Shown here piece by piece: positions 43,685 to 54,190 of a stretch of DNA of 64,000 bases. A program made the translations under genes and the position numbers. Each line of letters opens with the position of its first letter. The stretch's first letter is position 1. Source of the DNA: Sclerotiophoma versabilis (lineage: Eukaryota; Ascomycota; Dothideomycetes; Pleosporales; Didymellaceae). The stretch spans positions 992,001-1,056,000 of the forward strand of contig JAAROD010000090.1 of the NCBI GenBank assembly GCA_012274445.1. The letters run 5' to 3'. The notes beneath the pieces were generated by a model, which ran no database searches, had not been told where the DNA came from, and saw only the letters and a program-made list of their open reading frames with translations.

Positions 43685-45625
43685 CTACTCAGAGTGATCT
43701 CTAACAGTTCTTTCTTTCAGAAGGAGTGGCAGAGAATGAATATGTAGCGTGAAGCAGTCTGCTTGGTCTTGAATGTAGCGGTCACATTCTGACTCTTTTC
43801 CTGGTGCAAAAGATAGCTCGAATTTTTTGAGGACCATCGCAATGACCATACGCAGTTGCATCATCGCCAGAGGTTTTCCAGCGCAATTGTATGCGCCATG
43901 TGAGAACGGAGCGAATGCATCTTTACGAAGTATAAGGTTGGGTTGGGAGGTCCAGCGTTCAGGCACAAATTGATTCGGCCGAACGAACGCACGCGGATCT
44001 GTGAAGCTGAGCATTGTGCATGGTCAAGCAGAGGGTAACCATACCTCTATGGAGCGCGTAAGTGGGAGTTGACACGACCATATTCCCAGGTACATAGCGC
44101 CCAGCGATGGTTGCGCCTTCGGGTGGAGTTACCCGCTGCAGGCCACCTGGTACCGGTGGGTAGAGCCGTAATGTCTCGTTGATGACACTCATCAAGCAAG
44201 GTTTGCTAGACAGATGCTGATCTTCGATTATGCCCTCGTGAACCGGCAGTCCTGATAGCTCCTCACAAAGCTTCTTTTGATACTCCGGATGTTGACACAA
44301 GAGATAGCAGACGTTCGAGACGGTGATCGCGTTAGTGTCGGCGCCGGCGATGATCGCAAGCTGAGCCTCGTGTGTGCCTTCGGCTTCGAATGTGTCAGAC
44401 TGCGATAAATACGTGTACAAGTCGGGTGAAATATCTCTCATCTTTTGGAGTCAGTGATGTTTGTTGAAAGAATAGTGACGGACCTGTTCTCTGTTCTTCA
44501 AGGCATTCGCATACCACTGGTGCTTGCGAGAAGACCTTTCACGTACCTCCTTCCTCCGAGACATAGCGCTAGTATACCATTGCATCATGTAGAGAATCCG
44601 AGATGCGACCGTGGGTATGCTTCTGAGCAAGTGGAATATCCACATGTTCAATATGGCAAAGCCGACGCTTTTCTGATATTGCAAAAACTCTCCAATGATT
44701 GGATTTCGTTTGCCTGTCGTCAACGCGTGGAAGGACTCCCCGAACGTCAAATCTGACACAACATCGAAGAAAAGGTCCATGAAAAGTTTGCTGACGTCGA
44801 CTGCTGCGCCGGATGCACAATTGTTGCAAAAGATGCCCATGAGTAACTTGTAGTGCTTCTTAATACGCGGTGAGTATTCCTGCAAGGCTGATGAAAGGCG
44901 TCAGTTGTATGCAATGATAAAAACGTTAGGACTACTTGCCCTTGTTCTGAAACGCCTTGTCCCAGTACCGGCGCTGGTACTTATGCTGATTGGGGTCACG
45001 AGTAAATTGCAAGCTGTGCGCAGGGTGGATTTGTTCATAGAACTCGCCTTTGTGGATCCTGTTTCTTGGCCCATGAATGTCGTTGATTGCATCCGGGTGA
45101 CATATCGATAGCTCCCGCGGTTCTGAAAAGACATCAGCAGCCGCTACACCATCAATAGATCGAGATCTTACTGATGCGCACGAAGTCGCCATAATGATCG
45201 TGAATGTTCCGCAACTCGATATAGAACCTCAGATCTGGCCATTGTTTTCGGAAGGCCCAGAAGGAGGAGACGCGTGCAGCAAGTGGTCCAGGGAAAGATC
45301 GCAAAGGGTGGGACAGAATACGGTATAAAAGTATGGAAGTAGAGAGACCACCGACCAGACCAGAGCAGATTAGACAAGTCTCAGTAAGGCATCGTGTAAT
45401 GGAGCGGTCGTCGCTGAGCACAAAGGCTGCGAAGATAGCGGTGCATACCAAAATGTAGGCAAATGCTATCTTTGGTGCATGTCGATCCCATTCACCCTTA
45501 GAGAAAAGAACGACATGCAAGATAATTCCAAAAAGAAAAGCAAGAGCTCGTAAGTTAGCCGCCATTTGAGATCCAGCAAATTGCTGTTCGTAAAATGTCG
45601 GTGCACGATACTGCCGTTCTTGCAT
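43685..45625 (-). CDS. Cytochrome P450 monooxygenase
   Basis: Heme-thiolate monooxygenase, ER-anchored. Exons 45172-45625, 44940-45122, 44484-44887, 44045-44441 and 43685-43998 give 583 aa. Three hydrophobic N-terminal helices (residues ~22-125) precede the proline hinge LRSFPGPLAARVSSFW. Core motifs are intact: I-helix IIAGADTNAI, ExxR in NETLRLYPP, PERW, and the heme loop FSHGAYNCAGKPLA with the cysteine ligand. The three-helix N-terminus resembles P450s annotated as tryprostatin-hydroxylase-like; the substrate is unknown. Intron 2 starts with GC (gcaagt), a GC-AG intron. ATG 45625 is taken; a second ATG 20 codons later is possible. Divergent from the dehydrogenase gene. Confidence 0.92.
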
Positions 45626-46310
45626 TTGGAACTCAATCCAGGGCTATATACAATATCTCACCCTCTCGCACAAAGTCAGCTCGAGGTCAGGGATCGCTTT
45701 TCGAGCCATTCGCATTCGAGTTTCGCGTTTCGCGCTCAGATAGGCATAGTGGCCGCTGCACGGTGCGTGACAACAAGGAGGCTGAGCAACACTCAGAGCT
45801 CATCCAGTCGAGCAGAGAGCAAACCAATGTGAGCACGCTGAATAGCTCAACTGAGGTCGAAGATGGCTCATGGAAGAAAATCCGGTACTAGGATGAAGTT
45901 TGGAGCGCACAGGGCTGCGGACGCGCCAAGCTAGAGCAAAGGTGGCCTAAAAAATCACGTGACCGTAGCATAGCCATCGACAGAGATAATGTTCAATTGT
46001 AAAACAACAGTGTGCAAACCTGCAGTTTCGTAAACTGGATGCTTCTCACTTTGTGTTGTCGTGTTTCGTGGCGGCGTTTCCATTGCGGCGTCTGCCCGTC
46101 CGGCGGAACCGCCCGCCTCAACAGATGAACGGCTTTCTCTCCGCTCCACTCGCAACAGAGCCTCATAGTGGAAAAAGATGCTGGAGGCAGCGCAACAACG
46201 CATTGACTCATGAACTTCTTCACTTCTTCATAAACAAACTCTCTCCCCGTAACTTCGGTATCCTGATACAACTCACAGTTCTTGATAAGCTATTGTCGCC
46301 AGCTTCCAAA
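45626..46310. promoter_or_regulatory. Divergent promoter region P450 / dehydrogenase
   Basis: 685 bp between the two start codons, so the P450 and the dehydrogenase could share control elements. No specific operator identified. Confidence 0.45.
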
Positions 46311-47462
46311 ATGAGCTCCAGCACACACACGATGCAGCACGTAAGCGCAGCAGATGCAAGGTCTTTTGTTGAACAAGTCCTTGTCGGTAATGGTGTGCCG
46401 AAAGATAATGCAATCATCGTCGCCAATTGCTTGGTCGAAGCTGACCTTCGTGGAGTGGATACTCACGGAATGTGAGTTGTGCTGCAATGGCCTGATGCAT
46501 TTGTGACAATCCTACTAATGTCCCGGCACAGTAACCGAATTCCTAGCTACATGGCTCGCATCCGTCAAGGTGTGCTTGACGCGGCCGCATCACCGTCTCT
46601 GCACCAAGTCACGCCAGCTGTTGCTCAGGTGGATGGCCACAATGGCTTTGGCTTTCTCGCAGCCCACATGGGCATGGCAGCAGCAATTGACATGGCCAAA
46701 GAAGTTGGCATTGGAATGGTCTCAGTCAAGCACTCGAACCACTTCGGTATGTCGGCGTGGGTAGTACAGCAAGCACTTGACGCAGGCATGATGAGTCTTG
46801 TTTTTACGAACTCTTCCCCCGCTCTGCCTGTGTGGGGCGGCAAGTCCAAACTTATGGGAGTTTCTCCGATTGCTTGTGGAGCTCCAGCGGGGAAAGGCAG
46901 ACCCTTCATCATGGACATGGCGCCATCAGTAGCAGCTCGGGGCAAGATTTACAAAGCTTTGCGAAGAAAGGAGAAGATTCCTGGCGACTGGGCACTCGAC
47001 AAGGATGGCCAACAAACGCAGGATCCCGCCAAGGCACTTGAAGGTGTCATGTTACCCATGGGTGGACCCAAAGGTTCCGCGATCGCTATTATGATGGATG
47101 TCTTCTCTGGGGTGCTATCAGGTAGCGCGTTCGCAGGCCATGTCACGAATCCTTACGATCCTTCCAAACCAGCAGATGTCGGACATTTCCTTGTCGCCAT
47201 CAAACCGGACCTGTTCCTGAGTATCGAGGAGTTCAAAGAGCGGATGGACTACCTGTACCAGCGCGTCGTTGGGTCCGATCGGATGTCTGGTACCGACCGT
47301 ATCTACTTTCCGGGTGAAATTGAAGACCTAAACAAGGAGAAGCGCCTGAAGGACGGAATACCGCTTGTGGCAGCGGAGGTGGAAGCCCTGAACAAGGAGG
47401 CTCAACAAGTTGGAGCCGCATGCATCCTGACCTCGCCGTATGCACCCAGGTCCCGCTTGTAA
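46311..47462 (+). CDS. Malate/L-lactate dehydrogenase family (LDH2/MDH2) oxidoreductase
   Basis: NAD(P)-dependent 2-hydroxyacid oxidoreductase of the LDH2/MDH2 family, which also includes ureidoglycolate and sugar-acid dehydrogenases. Exons 46311-46471 and 46532-47462 give 363 aa, the family's normal length. Diagnostic segments: ADLRGVDTHGINRIPSY, VSVKHSNHFGMSAWVVQ with the catalytic histidine region, SSPALPVWGGKSK, and the C-terminal MGGPKGSAIAIMMDVFSGVL. No mitochondrial presequence is evident. The intron falls between HG and INRIP with gtgagt...cacag borders. Substrate not predictable; with the adjacent permease a role in sugar-acid or hydroxyacid catabolism is possible. Confidence 0.92.
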
Positions 47463-48463
47463 GGGAGAACCAGGATTGGAAGTCCTGCATCTGCCTGTTT
47501 GAGCATGCCTCGAGTCGCGGACCTGCCTCGTAACGAGAGGCATCGGAGCTGGGCCGTCCGTTGAGGCCTGTCGATCTCTACGGTTCATTGTCGGTAGTTT
47601 CTCCCCACGCGCAGATTGGCAGCTCGTGGCCGGAACTGCCGAACCAGGAAATATTGGGGTTAGCGCGAAGTGTAACATTTCTCGAGAGTTGCATGTAGGC
47701 CACCTCCGATGTTAAGTCGACAGGGTTAAATGACTGTCATTGGGTGGACACTCCGATGCTAAGCTCCACAATCCGCACAAGTCAAGAAAAGCTTCCCGCT
47801 CAAGGATGAGAAGCACCACTCGGCGCACTGGCAGCGGCTAGGCATGTAACCTTATTCGCAGCGCCATCCGATGACTACGTTGCATGCGGCCACTCAATCT
47901 TCGGCTTTTGCTCAGCGGCGTTTGGTCATCTTGCTCGCTAGAGACGACTTCTGTAAGCCTCATGCGCGTCTCATAGGCCGTCTGCCATCATGCGCTCCCG
48001 TATTCATTACTGCGAAAAGAATACGGATACTATCCTGTGTGGCGTCATCTCGCCTTCTTTGGTGCGTTCTATTCAATCCATTTGTCTGGTTCAGCCTTGA
48101 CGGCCGCGCACTGGAAGAAGTTTCACGAAAGCTTCCTTGCGCTACTGCGTCCGAGGACTAGCCTAATGTAGACCATTGTTCTGGAGAGGCCGGTGAGCGG
48201 TCTGAACCGTTTTCTGGAGACGGTCCACATTACACCGATGGGGCACCAAGCTCCTTGAAAAATCGGAGGACAGGGTTCTGGCTGGGGAAAGTGAGATTGA
48301 AGCATCTCCGCATTAGCACCCCGCAGTCAACTTCACGGTATAAGAAGCCGTCACCCCGCATGATTGACATTTTTTTATTCGCTTCCTGTGTGGCCGATTA
48401 TATCGACTTCTCAGCTTGTGGCTCGCTCAATTATTGCTCCGAACCTTGAGAAGCCTGCCCAAC
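47463..48463. other. Promoter region of the MFS permease
   Basis: 1 kb spacer between co-directional genes; no gene supported. AT-rich TTTTTTTATTC at ~48.37 kb lies about 90 bp upstream of the permease ATG. Confidence 0.4.
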
Positions 48464-50194
48464 ATGCCTTTCAAGCTACAGAACCCGTGGAAGGAGAACT
48501 TGAAGGACACACCGAAGGAGTCACTCAACTGGCGTCTCTGGTATGGTGTGCTTGGTAAGAAACTCCAAGTGCCATAAAAACATTCTTGCTGACCGTACAC
48601 AGTCTTCGGTTTGATGGGCGCCGCCCGTGGCATTGATGAAGGTCTCATCGGCACAACCGCTGAGCTGGAGCCTTTTAAGAGAAAGTTCGGTCTCGAGGAC
48701 CATAACAAGTCCAAGCACGACAAGGCTGAGCTTCTTTCCAACATCACCTCCATGGTGCAGATGGGCTCTATTCTCGGTGCCCTGGTTGCTTTCCTCGTCA
48801 CGGATCGCATCGGTCGTCTCTGGGCAACGCGTCAGCTCTGCATTATCTGGGTCCTCGGTATCTCCATCTTCCTTGCCAGCAGCGCAACTGGAAGCATTGG
48901 CATGATCTACGCTGGCCGTTTCATCGCTGGTATCGGCATCGGTCAGACTACCGTCGTTGCACCCACATACTTGGCCGAGACTGCCCCTCGTGCTATCCGT
49001 GGTCTTTGTGTGTGCGCATTCTCCGGCGCGGTCTATGTCGGTATCATGTTGGCATACTTCGCTTCCTGGGGTTCTTCGATCCACATCTCATCTAAGACTG
49101 ACGCCCAGTGGCTTGTCCCCAACAGCATGCACTTGATGTTCGCTGGTATCATCTTCGTCCTGTCATTCGGCGCCAAAGAGAGTCCCCGTTGGCTCATCAA
49201 GGTCGGCCGTCATGAGGAGGCTCTCAAGAACCTTGCACAACTCCGCAACTTGCCTGCTGATCACCCATACATCCAGACTGAGGTTATCGACATTAACGAC
49301 CAACTCAACCGTGAGCGCGAGGCTACAATGGGCACGACATGGCTGGGGCCTGTCAGGGAGATGTTCTCCAGTAAGGCTAACCTTTACCGTCTCCAGCTCT
49401 CTGTCATGTCCCAGTTGCTGGGCCAGTGGTCGGGTGCCAACTCGATCACAATCTACGCACCCCAGTACTTCGCCATGATGGGTACGACTGGCCAGAACGA
49501 GAAGCTCTTCGCAACTGCCATCTTCGGTGTCGTCAAATTCGTCTCCAGTATGCTTTGCGCCTTCTTCCTCATCGACTTCATTGGTCGCAAGCGCTCGCTC
49601 TCGACTGGTATTACGATTCAGTTATTCTCCATGCTCTACATGGCTATCTTCCTCCTAGTGGACAATGGAGTCGCCGACAAGAGTGTGCCTCAGACCTCCA
49701 GCCAGAAGCACGCTGCTATGGGAGCTATCGTTATGATCTACTTCAGCGGTTTCGGATGGGCGCTGGGTTGGAACTCTATCCAGTACCTGATCAACTCCGA
49801 GATCTACCCGCTTCGTCTACGTGCTCTTGGTGGATCCTTCGCCATGACTTTCCACTTCGTCAACCAGTACGGAAACTCCAAGGCCGTCCCTCTTATGTTC
49901 TTGTCCATGACCACCGGCGGCACCATGTTGTTCTTCAGCTGTATTACCGCTATCGGTCTTGTTTGGGTGTGGTTCTTCCTGCCCGAGACCAGTGGACGCA
50001 GTCTTGAGGCTCTCGACGAGATGTTCAACCTGCCCTGGTACCTCATCGGTCGCAAGGGTGCGGCTCTTACTGCCGGATCCGGCGGTCTGTCTGAGGTGCT
50101 TGACCAGTCTGGCGAGAAGGCTGCTACTATCGAGATGGAGAACTCTGACACCAAGGTTCAGGGCGTGGAGCACACTGTCGAGCGCAAGGTTTGA
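48464..50194 (+). CDS. MFS sugar/quinate-type transporter
   Basis: Proton symporter of the fungal sugar porter family, plasma membrane. Exons 48464-48554 and 48603-50194 give 560 aa. Characteristic segments: MGAARGIDEGLIGTT at helix 1, DRIGRLWATR (motif A), the PETYLAE-like PTYLAETAPRAIRG after helix 4, KESPRWLIKVGRHEEA in the central loop, IDFIGRKRSL (second motif A) and the C-terminal FFLPETSGRSLEALDEMF. The helix-1 and loop signatures resemble quinate permease-like members more than hexose carriers; the exact cargo is unknown. Twelve helices fit the hydrophobic pattern. Converges with the next transporter at 137 bp. Confidence 0.93.
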
Positions 50195-50331
50195 GTGCAT
50201 GGAGAAGAGATATGATACCACATAGTTTACAATTATGAACAATGAGATGCAAGGGCGAGGCTCCATCTCTTTTACGAATACGATTCACGATTCATCAAAC
50301 AGATCTGTTCGCATGTATTCCATTTTTTTAC

Positions 50332-51966
50332 TCAATCTTTGTTGTGACCAGCTACCTCCATGAATGGGCTTCTCTCCCTCAACTTTCTGCCATACTTAAT
50401 CAAAACGACAGGTATACAACTCAGCACCAGCGCAATGAAGCCCAACAGGCTGCTCGCCCAGTTAAAGCCCAGTGTCCGATACATGCTCTGCGTCGCCAAC
50501 GGCAGGAATGCGGCCATGAAGTTCTCCAGAAAAGCCACGCCCGCGACAGAACTAGCAGCGTACTTCGCATACGCATCGACAATATAGGTCGTCAAGGCAG
50601 TCGTACACAAGAACATGCCGAACCCAACAAAGCCCAGCGCGATGGAAGGCACAATCCACGGAACGCTCGAGAAGCTCGTCCAAGCGAAGAAAAACAAGCC
50701 TCCTGTGAGTCCAATGAACGATGCCGGAATACTGAGGTACAATCTCGCTTCCGGGAGTGGGTGGCCCGGGTCCTCGATGTTACGCTTTGCAGAAGCGAAG
50801 TAAACGCGATCCTGCACCAGCTGCGCAAAAACGCCCACCAACTCTCCGACCACAATTGCGCTCTGAACCATTCCCGTGCCGAAGAACGTCCACCCGTACA
50901 GGCCGGAGTAAACTTGCATGATGCTCTGTGTGAACATGAATGCGATCCCGATCACGAAGGCGGACCACATGCCCAGGCTAATGAGTACGCCTTCAGTGAA
51001 TAAGAGCCGAGTGGGACGAATGAGGGTCTCAGTGAGGATGTCAGACACGCTGGTTTTCATCTTCTCTTGCGCAGTGTGCACAGCGAGACCGGTTTCTCGG
51101 CGGATCCTGGCGGCGCGTTGGTGTAAAATCACGTCTGGACGGACCTCGGGGAGCGCGAAGAAGAGGACGGGAAGGAGAGCGGAGTAAAAAATTATCTGAC
51201 CAATGAAGATCCTGGATCGTATTAGAAAAGGAGGAGAAGAAAGGGTTGGGGAAAAGACGTACCAGCGCCAGGTGGTGTATTGCATCACAAGACTGCCGAA
51301 GACGGGACCCATGCTCAAGCCGGACAAGAGGGCGAAGATATACATGGATGTGAAGAAGCTCTTGGTCAAGCCTGCGTACCAGATGTCGCTGACGATGCCG
51401 GAGGTGATGTTCGCTAGTGTCGCTGTGCATGATCCTGTGATGATTCGAACAACAATCAGGGTAGCGAGGTTATGGGCTACGGCTTGCGGTATGATGAAGA
51501 TGATCAAAACAGCGTAGATGCCCAAATACGTGTACCGGACACCGAAGTTTTCCATCAAAGGTAGACCTACAAGCGGCGCGGCGGCACCACCTAGGTTCCA
51601 GCTCAACACGGGCCAGTATGAATGTGGAAACACTTCATCACTGACATGGAAGCTTTCATTGATTTGTTCAGCTGCGCTTGTCATCATTGTCCCGTTGATT
51701 TGGACGATGAAAGTCATAGCACACGCGATAATGCATGCTCGATATTTCTTCGCAATGGGCCAATTGAAGGGATTGTCTGGGTCGTTTGGTACAAAGTCGA
51801 TGGTCTTGTTAGTAGCCGCTGGTGCAAGTTGCTCTCCGGCTGCAAGTCCATTCTCCTGCGTTGGTAGCCGTGCTTCCACACCTATCTCTTCCTTGGAAAA
51901 TCGTGGAGTTGTAGACCGTGAGGTTTGTGCCAGAAATGCTGGCTGTTCTAGCTCTCGATTCGGCAT
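50332..51966 (-). CDS. MFS transporter, DHA1 type (polyamine/drug exporter-like)
   Basis: Proton antiporter of the DHA1 group. Exons 51263-51966 and 50332-51211 give 527 aa. The hydrophilic N-terminus ends at the family mark NDPDNPFNWPIAKKYR. Antiporter features follow: helix-5 segment ALLSGLSMGPVFGSLV, the loop PEVRPDVILHQRAARIRRETG, and the helix-10/11 stretch TALTTYIVDAYAKYAASSVAG found in this subfamily. The intron (51212-51262) is 51 nt and in frame, so unspliced mRNA would also be translatable with 17 extra residues. Without expression data neither drug efflux nor metabolite export can be preferred. Confidence 0.92.
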   Translation of the reverse strand: MPNRELEQPAFLAQTSRSTTPRFSKEEIGVEARLPTQENGLAAGEQLAPAATNKTIDFVPNDPDNPFNWPIAKKYRACIIACAMTFIVQINGTMMTSAAEQINESFHVSDEVFPHSYWPVLSWNLGGAAAPLVGLPLMENFGVRYTYLGIYAVLIIFIIPQAVAHNLATLIVVRIITGSCTATLANITSGIVSDIWYAGLTKSFFTSMYIFALLSGLSMGPVFGSLVMQYTTWRWYVFSPTLSSPPFLIRSRIFIGQIIFYSALLPVLFFALPEVRPDVILHQRAARIRRETGLAVHTAQEKMKTSVSDILTETLIRPTRLLFTEGVLISLGMWSAFVIGIAFMFTQSIMQVYSGLYGWTFFGTGMVQSAIVVGELVGVFAQLVQDRVYFASAKRNIEDPGHPLPEARLYLSIPASFIGLTGGLFFFAWTSFSSVPWIVPSIALGFVGFGMFLCTTALTTYIVDAYAKYAASSVAGVAFLENFMAAFLPLATQSMYRTLGFNWASSLLGFIALVLSCIPVVLIKYGRKLRERSPFMEVAGHNKD

Positions 51967-52485
51967 GTTTGACAGCTCTCCAGGGTCTGGACGAGGCGTG
52001 GAGAATACAATCGAGAGAAGTTCACAAAGACCCTGTGGAGATTCAACGCTCCGCGGAGCAAGTGGATACCTCTAGGGTCCGTCGCCTGGAGAAAGTGGAT
52101 GTCGGACTCTGACCGTCGAAAGCTTCGTCCTCCAAGCTTCACCAAGCCTCTTGTGTTTTACGAAAGACATGGTGGAGTCGATCGTGTGAAGTGCAAAGGT
52201 CGGGAGAAGATGACGACATCGCTGCCCAGTCGTTCAACCGCAAATCTTTTGCTTCTCGAAGAGGCTGTCAGAAGGCAATGCGTGCAGCATTCTGACATCA
52301 CAAAGACCAAGGCGAGTATAAAGAGCTTGACTAAAAGTCTCTTTGCGGACAGCGGGAAGGATGCTCATAACGTAACAGAAAAGTAACGAAGGCGCTAGCC
52401 TCTGAACAAGCTAGTGCAACCATGGCACGTGCGTTGCAGAGCCTCATCAAGATCCATTGTCAGAACTTACTCCAGTTTCAATATC
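51967..52485. other. Promoter region of the DHA1 exporter
   Basis: Contains a GCACGTGC palindrome at ~52.42 kb, a possible bHLH-type site. No gene. Confidence 0.4.
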
Positions 52486-53676
52486 CTACACATAGTTCTC
52501 CTTTGTACCCTTTTCAGCGCTTCGGTATATGGCATCGATCATCTTGTGCCTCAAAAGTGCGTCTTCGAACGTTGTAACGCTGTGACCTTTGTCAAGCCCA
52601 ACACCGGCCCAGGCGTCCCATGCTCTGCCTACATTGAACGACATGTCGGACGCCTTTTCGACCTCGACAGTCTCTAGCTCTTGCTTTACATCTGATGTTT
52701 CGCCGTACAATGCCGCCTGTGGGTCGGAAGTCGCGAGCTTTACTGTAGGCTGATACATTTGAACATGTCCACCGATTTTCGGACCCTCGAGTACAAGCGT
52801 ACCTTCGGTACCGACAATCTCCCAGAGGAAGTCGCGATTACTGCGTGAGAGGCTACCAGCATATGTGACATTTACCACCCCACCGCCGTTTGTAAGCTCT
52901 CCCGTAATGCTGACGTGATCGTGTGCGGTCTTCTTGACCTTGCCCGCAGGCTTGCCATCCTTGCCAATCAGGTCGAGCTCAGGCAGAAGATTTGCGAGAG
53001 TAGCTGAAACGTTCTTGATTTCACCAAGAACATAACACAATGCGTCAACTGCATGACCGAATGGGATAGTGAGCAAGTTTGCACCTGCCTCAACCGGTAG
53101 GGCGTACAAGAATCCCTCGTGCACGGTAGGGCCAAAGATCATGCCGTGGCCGAACATGGTGCTTGTATGAATCTTACCAAGCTTGCCTGAGTCCACGATC
53201 TCTCTGGCCTTCAAGATTGATGGGTTTTGGCGTGCCTGCAACCCAACCATAGTCCTGACACCCTTCTCTTTCGCCAACTGCGTAAGCTCTTCAGCTTCAG
53301 CAAGGTTGCGAGCCAGCGGCCACTCGACGAACACATCCTTGCCGGCTTCGAGAGCAGGCTTGGTGAGAGCGTAGTGCTCAGGAACGTTGACGCTGACAGC
53401 TACAATGTCGACATTCGGATCGGCCGCAATGGCAGAGGGATCAGCGTAGGTTGCCACATCTTTCAAAGAGTACTCTTTGACGGCAGCTTCAGCTGATGCC
53501 TTGGAGCTGTTTTGAAGAGCTGCAATTTTGTAAAGTGATGTTGATTGCAGATATGGTAGGTGAGACCGAGACGCCCAGGAACTAAAGATATGGTCAGAAG
53601 GTGCGACAGGTCAACTGTTGTGAACTCACCCTTTAGCAGATAGCCCGATTAGTCCAATTCGCTTCTGATCCGCCAT
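52486..53676 (-). CDS. Gal80-like Gfo/Idh/MocA family oxidoreductase
   Basis: NAD(P)-binding protein of the Gfo/Idh/MocA family, closest in pattern to the Gal80-like subgroup. Exons 53630-53676 and 52486-53581 give 380 aa. The Rossmann start is RIGLIGLSAKG..SRSHLPYLQ. The usual EKP motif appears as EWP (FVEWPLARN), as in Gal80-like proteins. The C-terminal alpha/beta domain has NLLTIPFGHAVDALCYVLGE and HDHVSITGEL. In yeast Gal80 is a regulator, not an enzyme; filamentous-fungal relatives are mostly uncharacterised and may be sugar oxidoreductases. Next to two transporters and a dehydrogenase, so a metabolic role is plausible. Confidence 0.9.
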
Positions 53677-54103
53677 GATTATTTGGTGCTTGAATCCAGC
53701 CTCGGTCGCCCTGTTGAGACGTGAACAAGGAACGGAGGATGGTACCTTTATGTGCTTACTTGCGTTTTTAGGGGCCGTGCGGGGATTCTACCTGACGCAA
53801 TACACACTGCCGTCGTTTGTCCGTAATTCCATCGATAACATGTTGACCCGCAACAATCACGTAAAGCACAAAAGATCGAAGATTTGTAAGCAAAGAGCAA
53901 CGTGCAACTTCAGCTGGGTCGCTCTGCAACACTTGGGGGGACTATTGGCTCTTGAGCTCACAGGTGAAAGGCCCAACCTTGATATTACGTGTCAAGTGAT
54001 TCGACTTTGAAACGGCGAGTCTTAGGTCTGCACATAACCAAAAAATCGAGCATTGGTACGCGACTCTGGTTTGAACAGTACATAATAGGCAAAAAGATCG
54101 TAT
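53677..54103. other. Promoter side of the Gal80-like gene
   Basis: Nothing else identified before the tRNA. Confidence 0.35.
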
Positions 54104-54190
54104 CTCTCCGACGGGGAATCGAACCCCGGCCTCCTGCGAGCTGTTCCGAGGAATGACAAGCAGAAATACTGACCACTATACTATCGAAGA
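54104..54190 (-). tRNA. tRNA-Asp(GTC) with 15-nt intron
   Basis: Acceptor TCTTCGA/TCGGAGA (one G-T pair), D arm GTAT...GTAT, anticodon stem TCTGC/GCAGG, loop TT-GTC-A followed by a 15-nt intron, T arm CGGGG-TTCGATT-CCCCG, discriminator G. The body matches fungal tRNA-Asp (GATAGTATAGTGGTCAGTAT). Confidence 0.93.

Noticed and set aside
43685..53676. Secondary-metabolite biosynthetic cluster
   Set aside because: No polyketide synthase, NRPS, terpene cyclase, DMATS or pathway regulator is present; a catabolic neighbourhood fits better.
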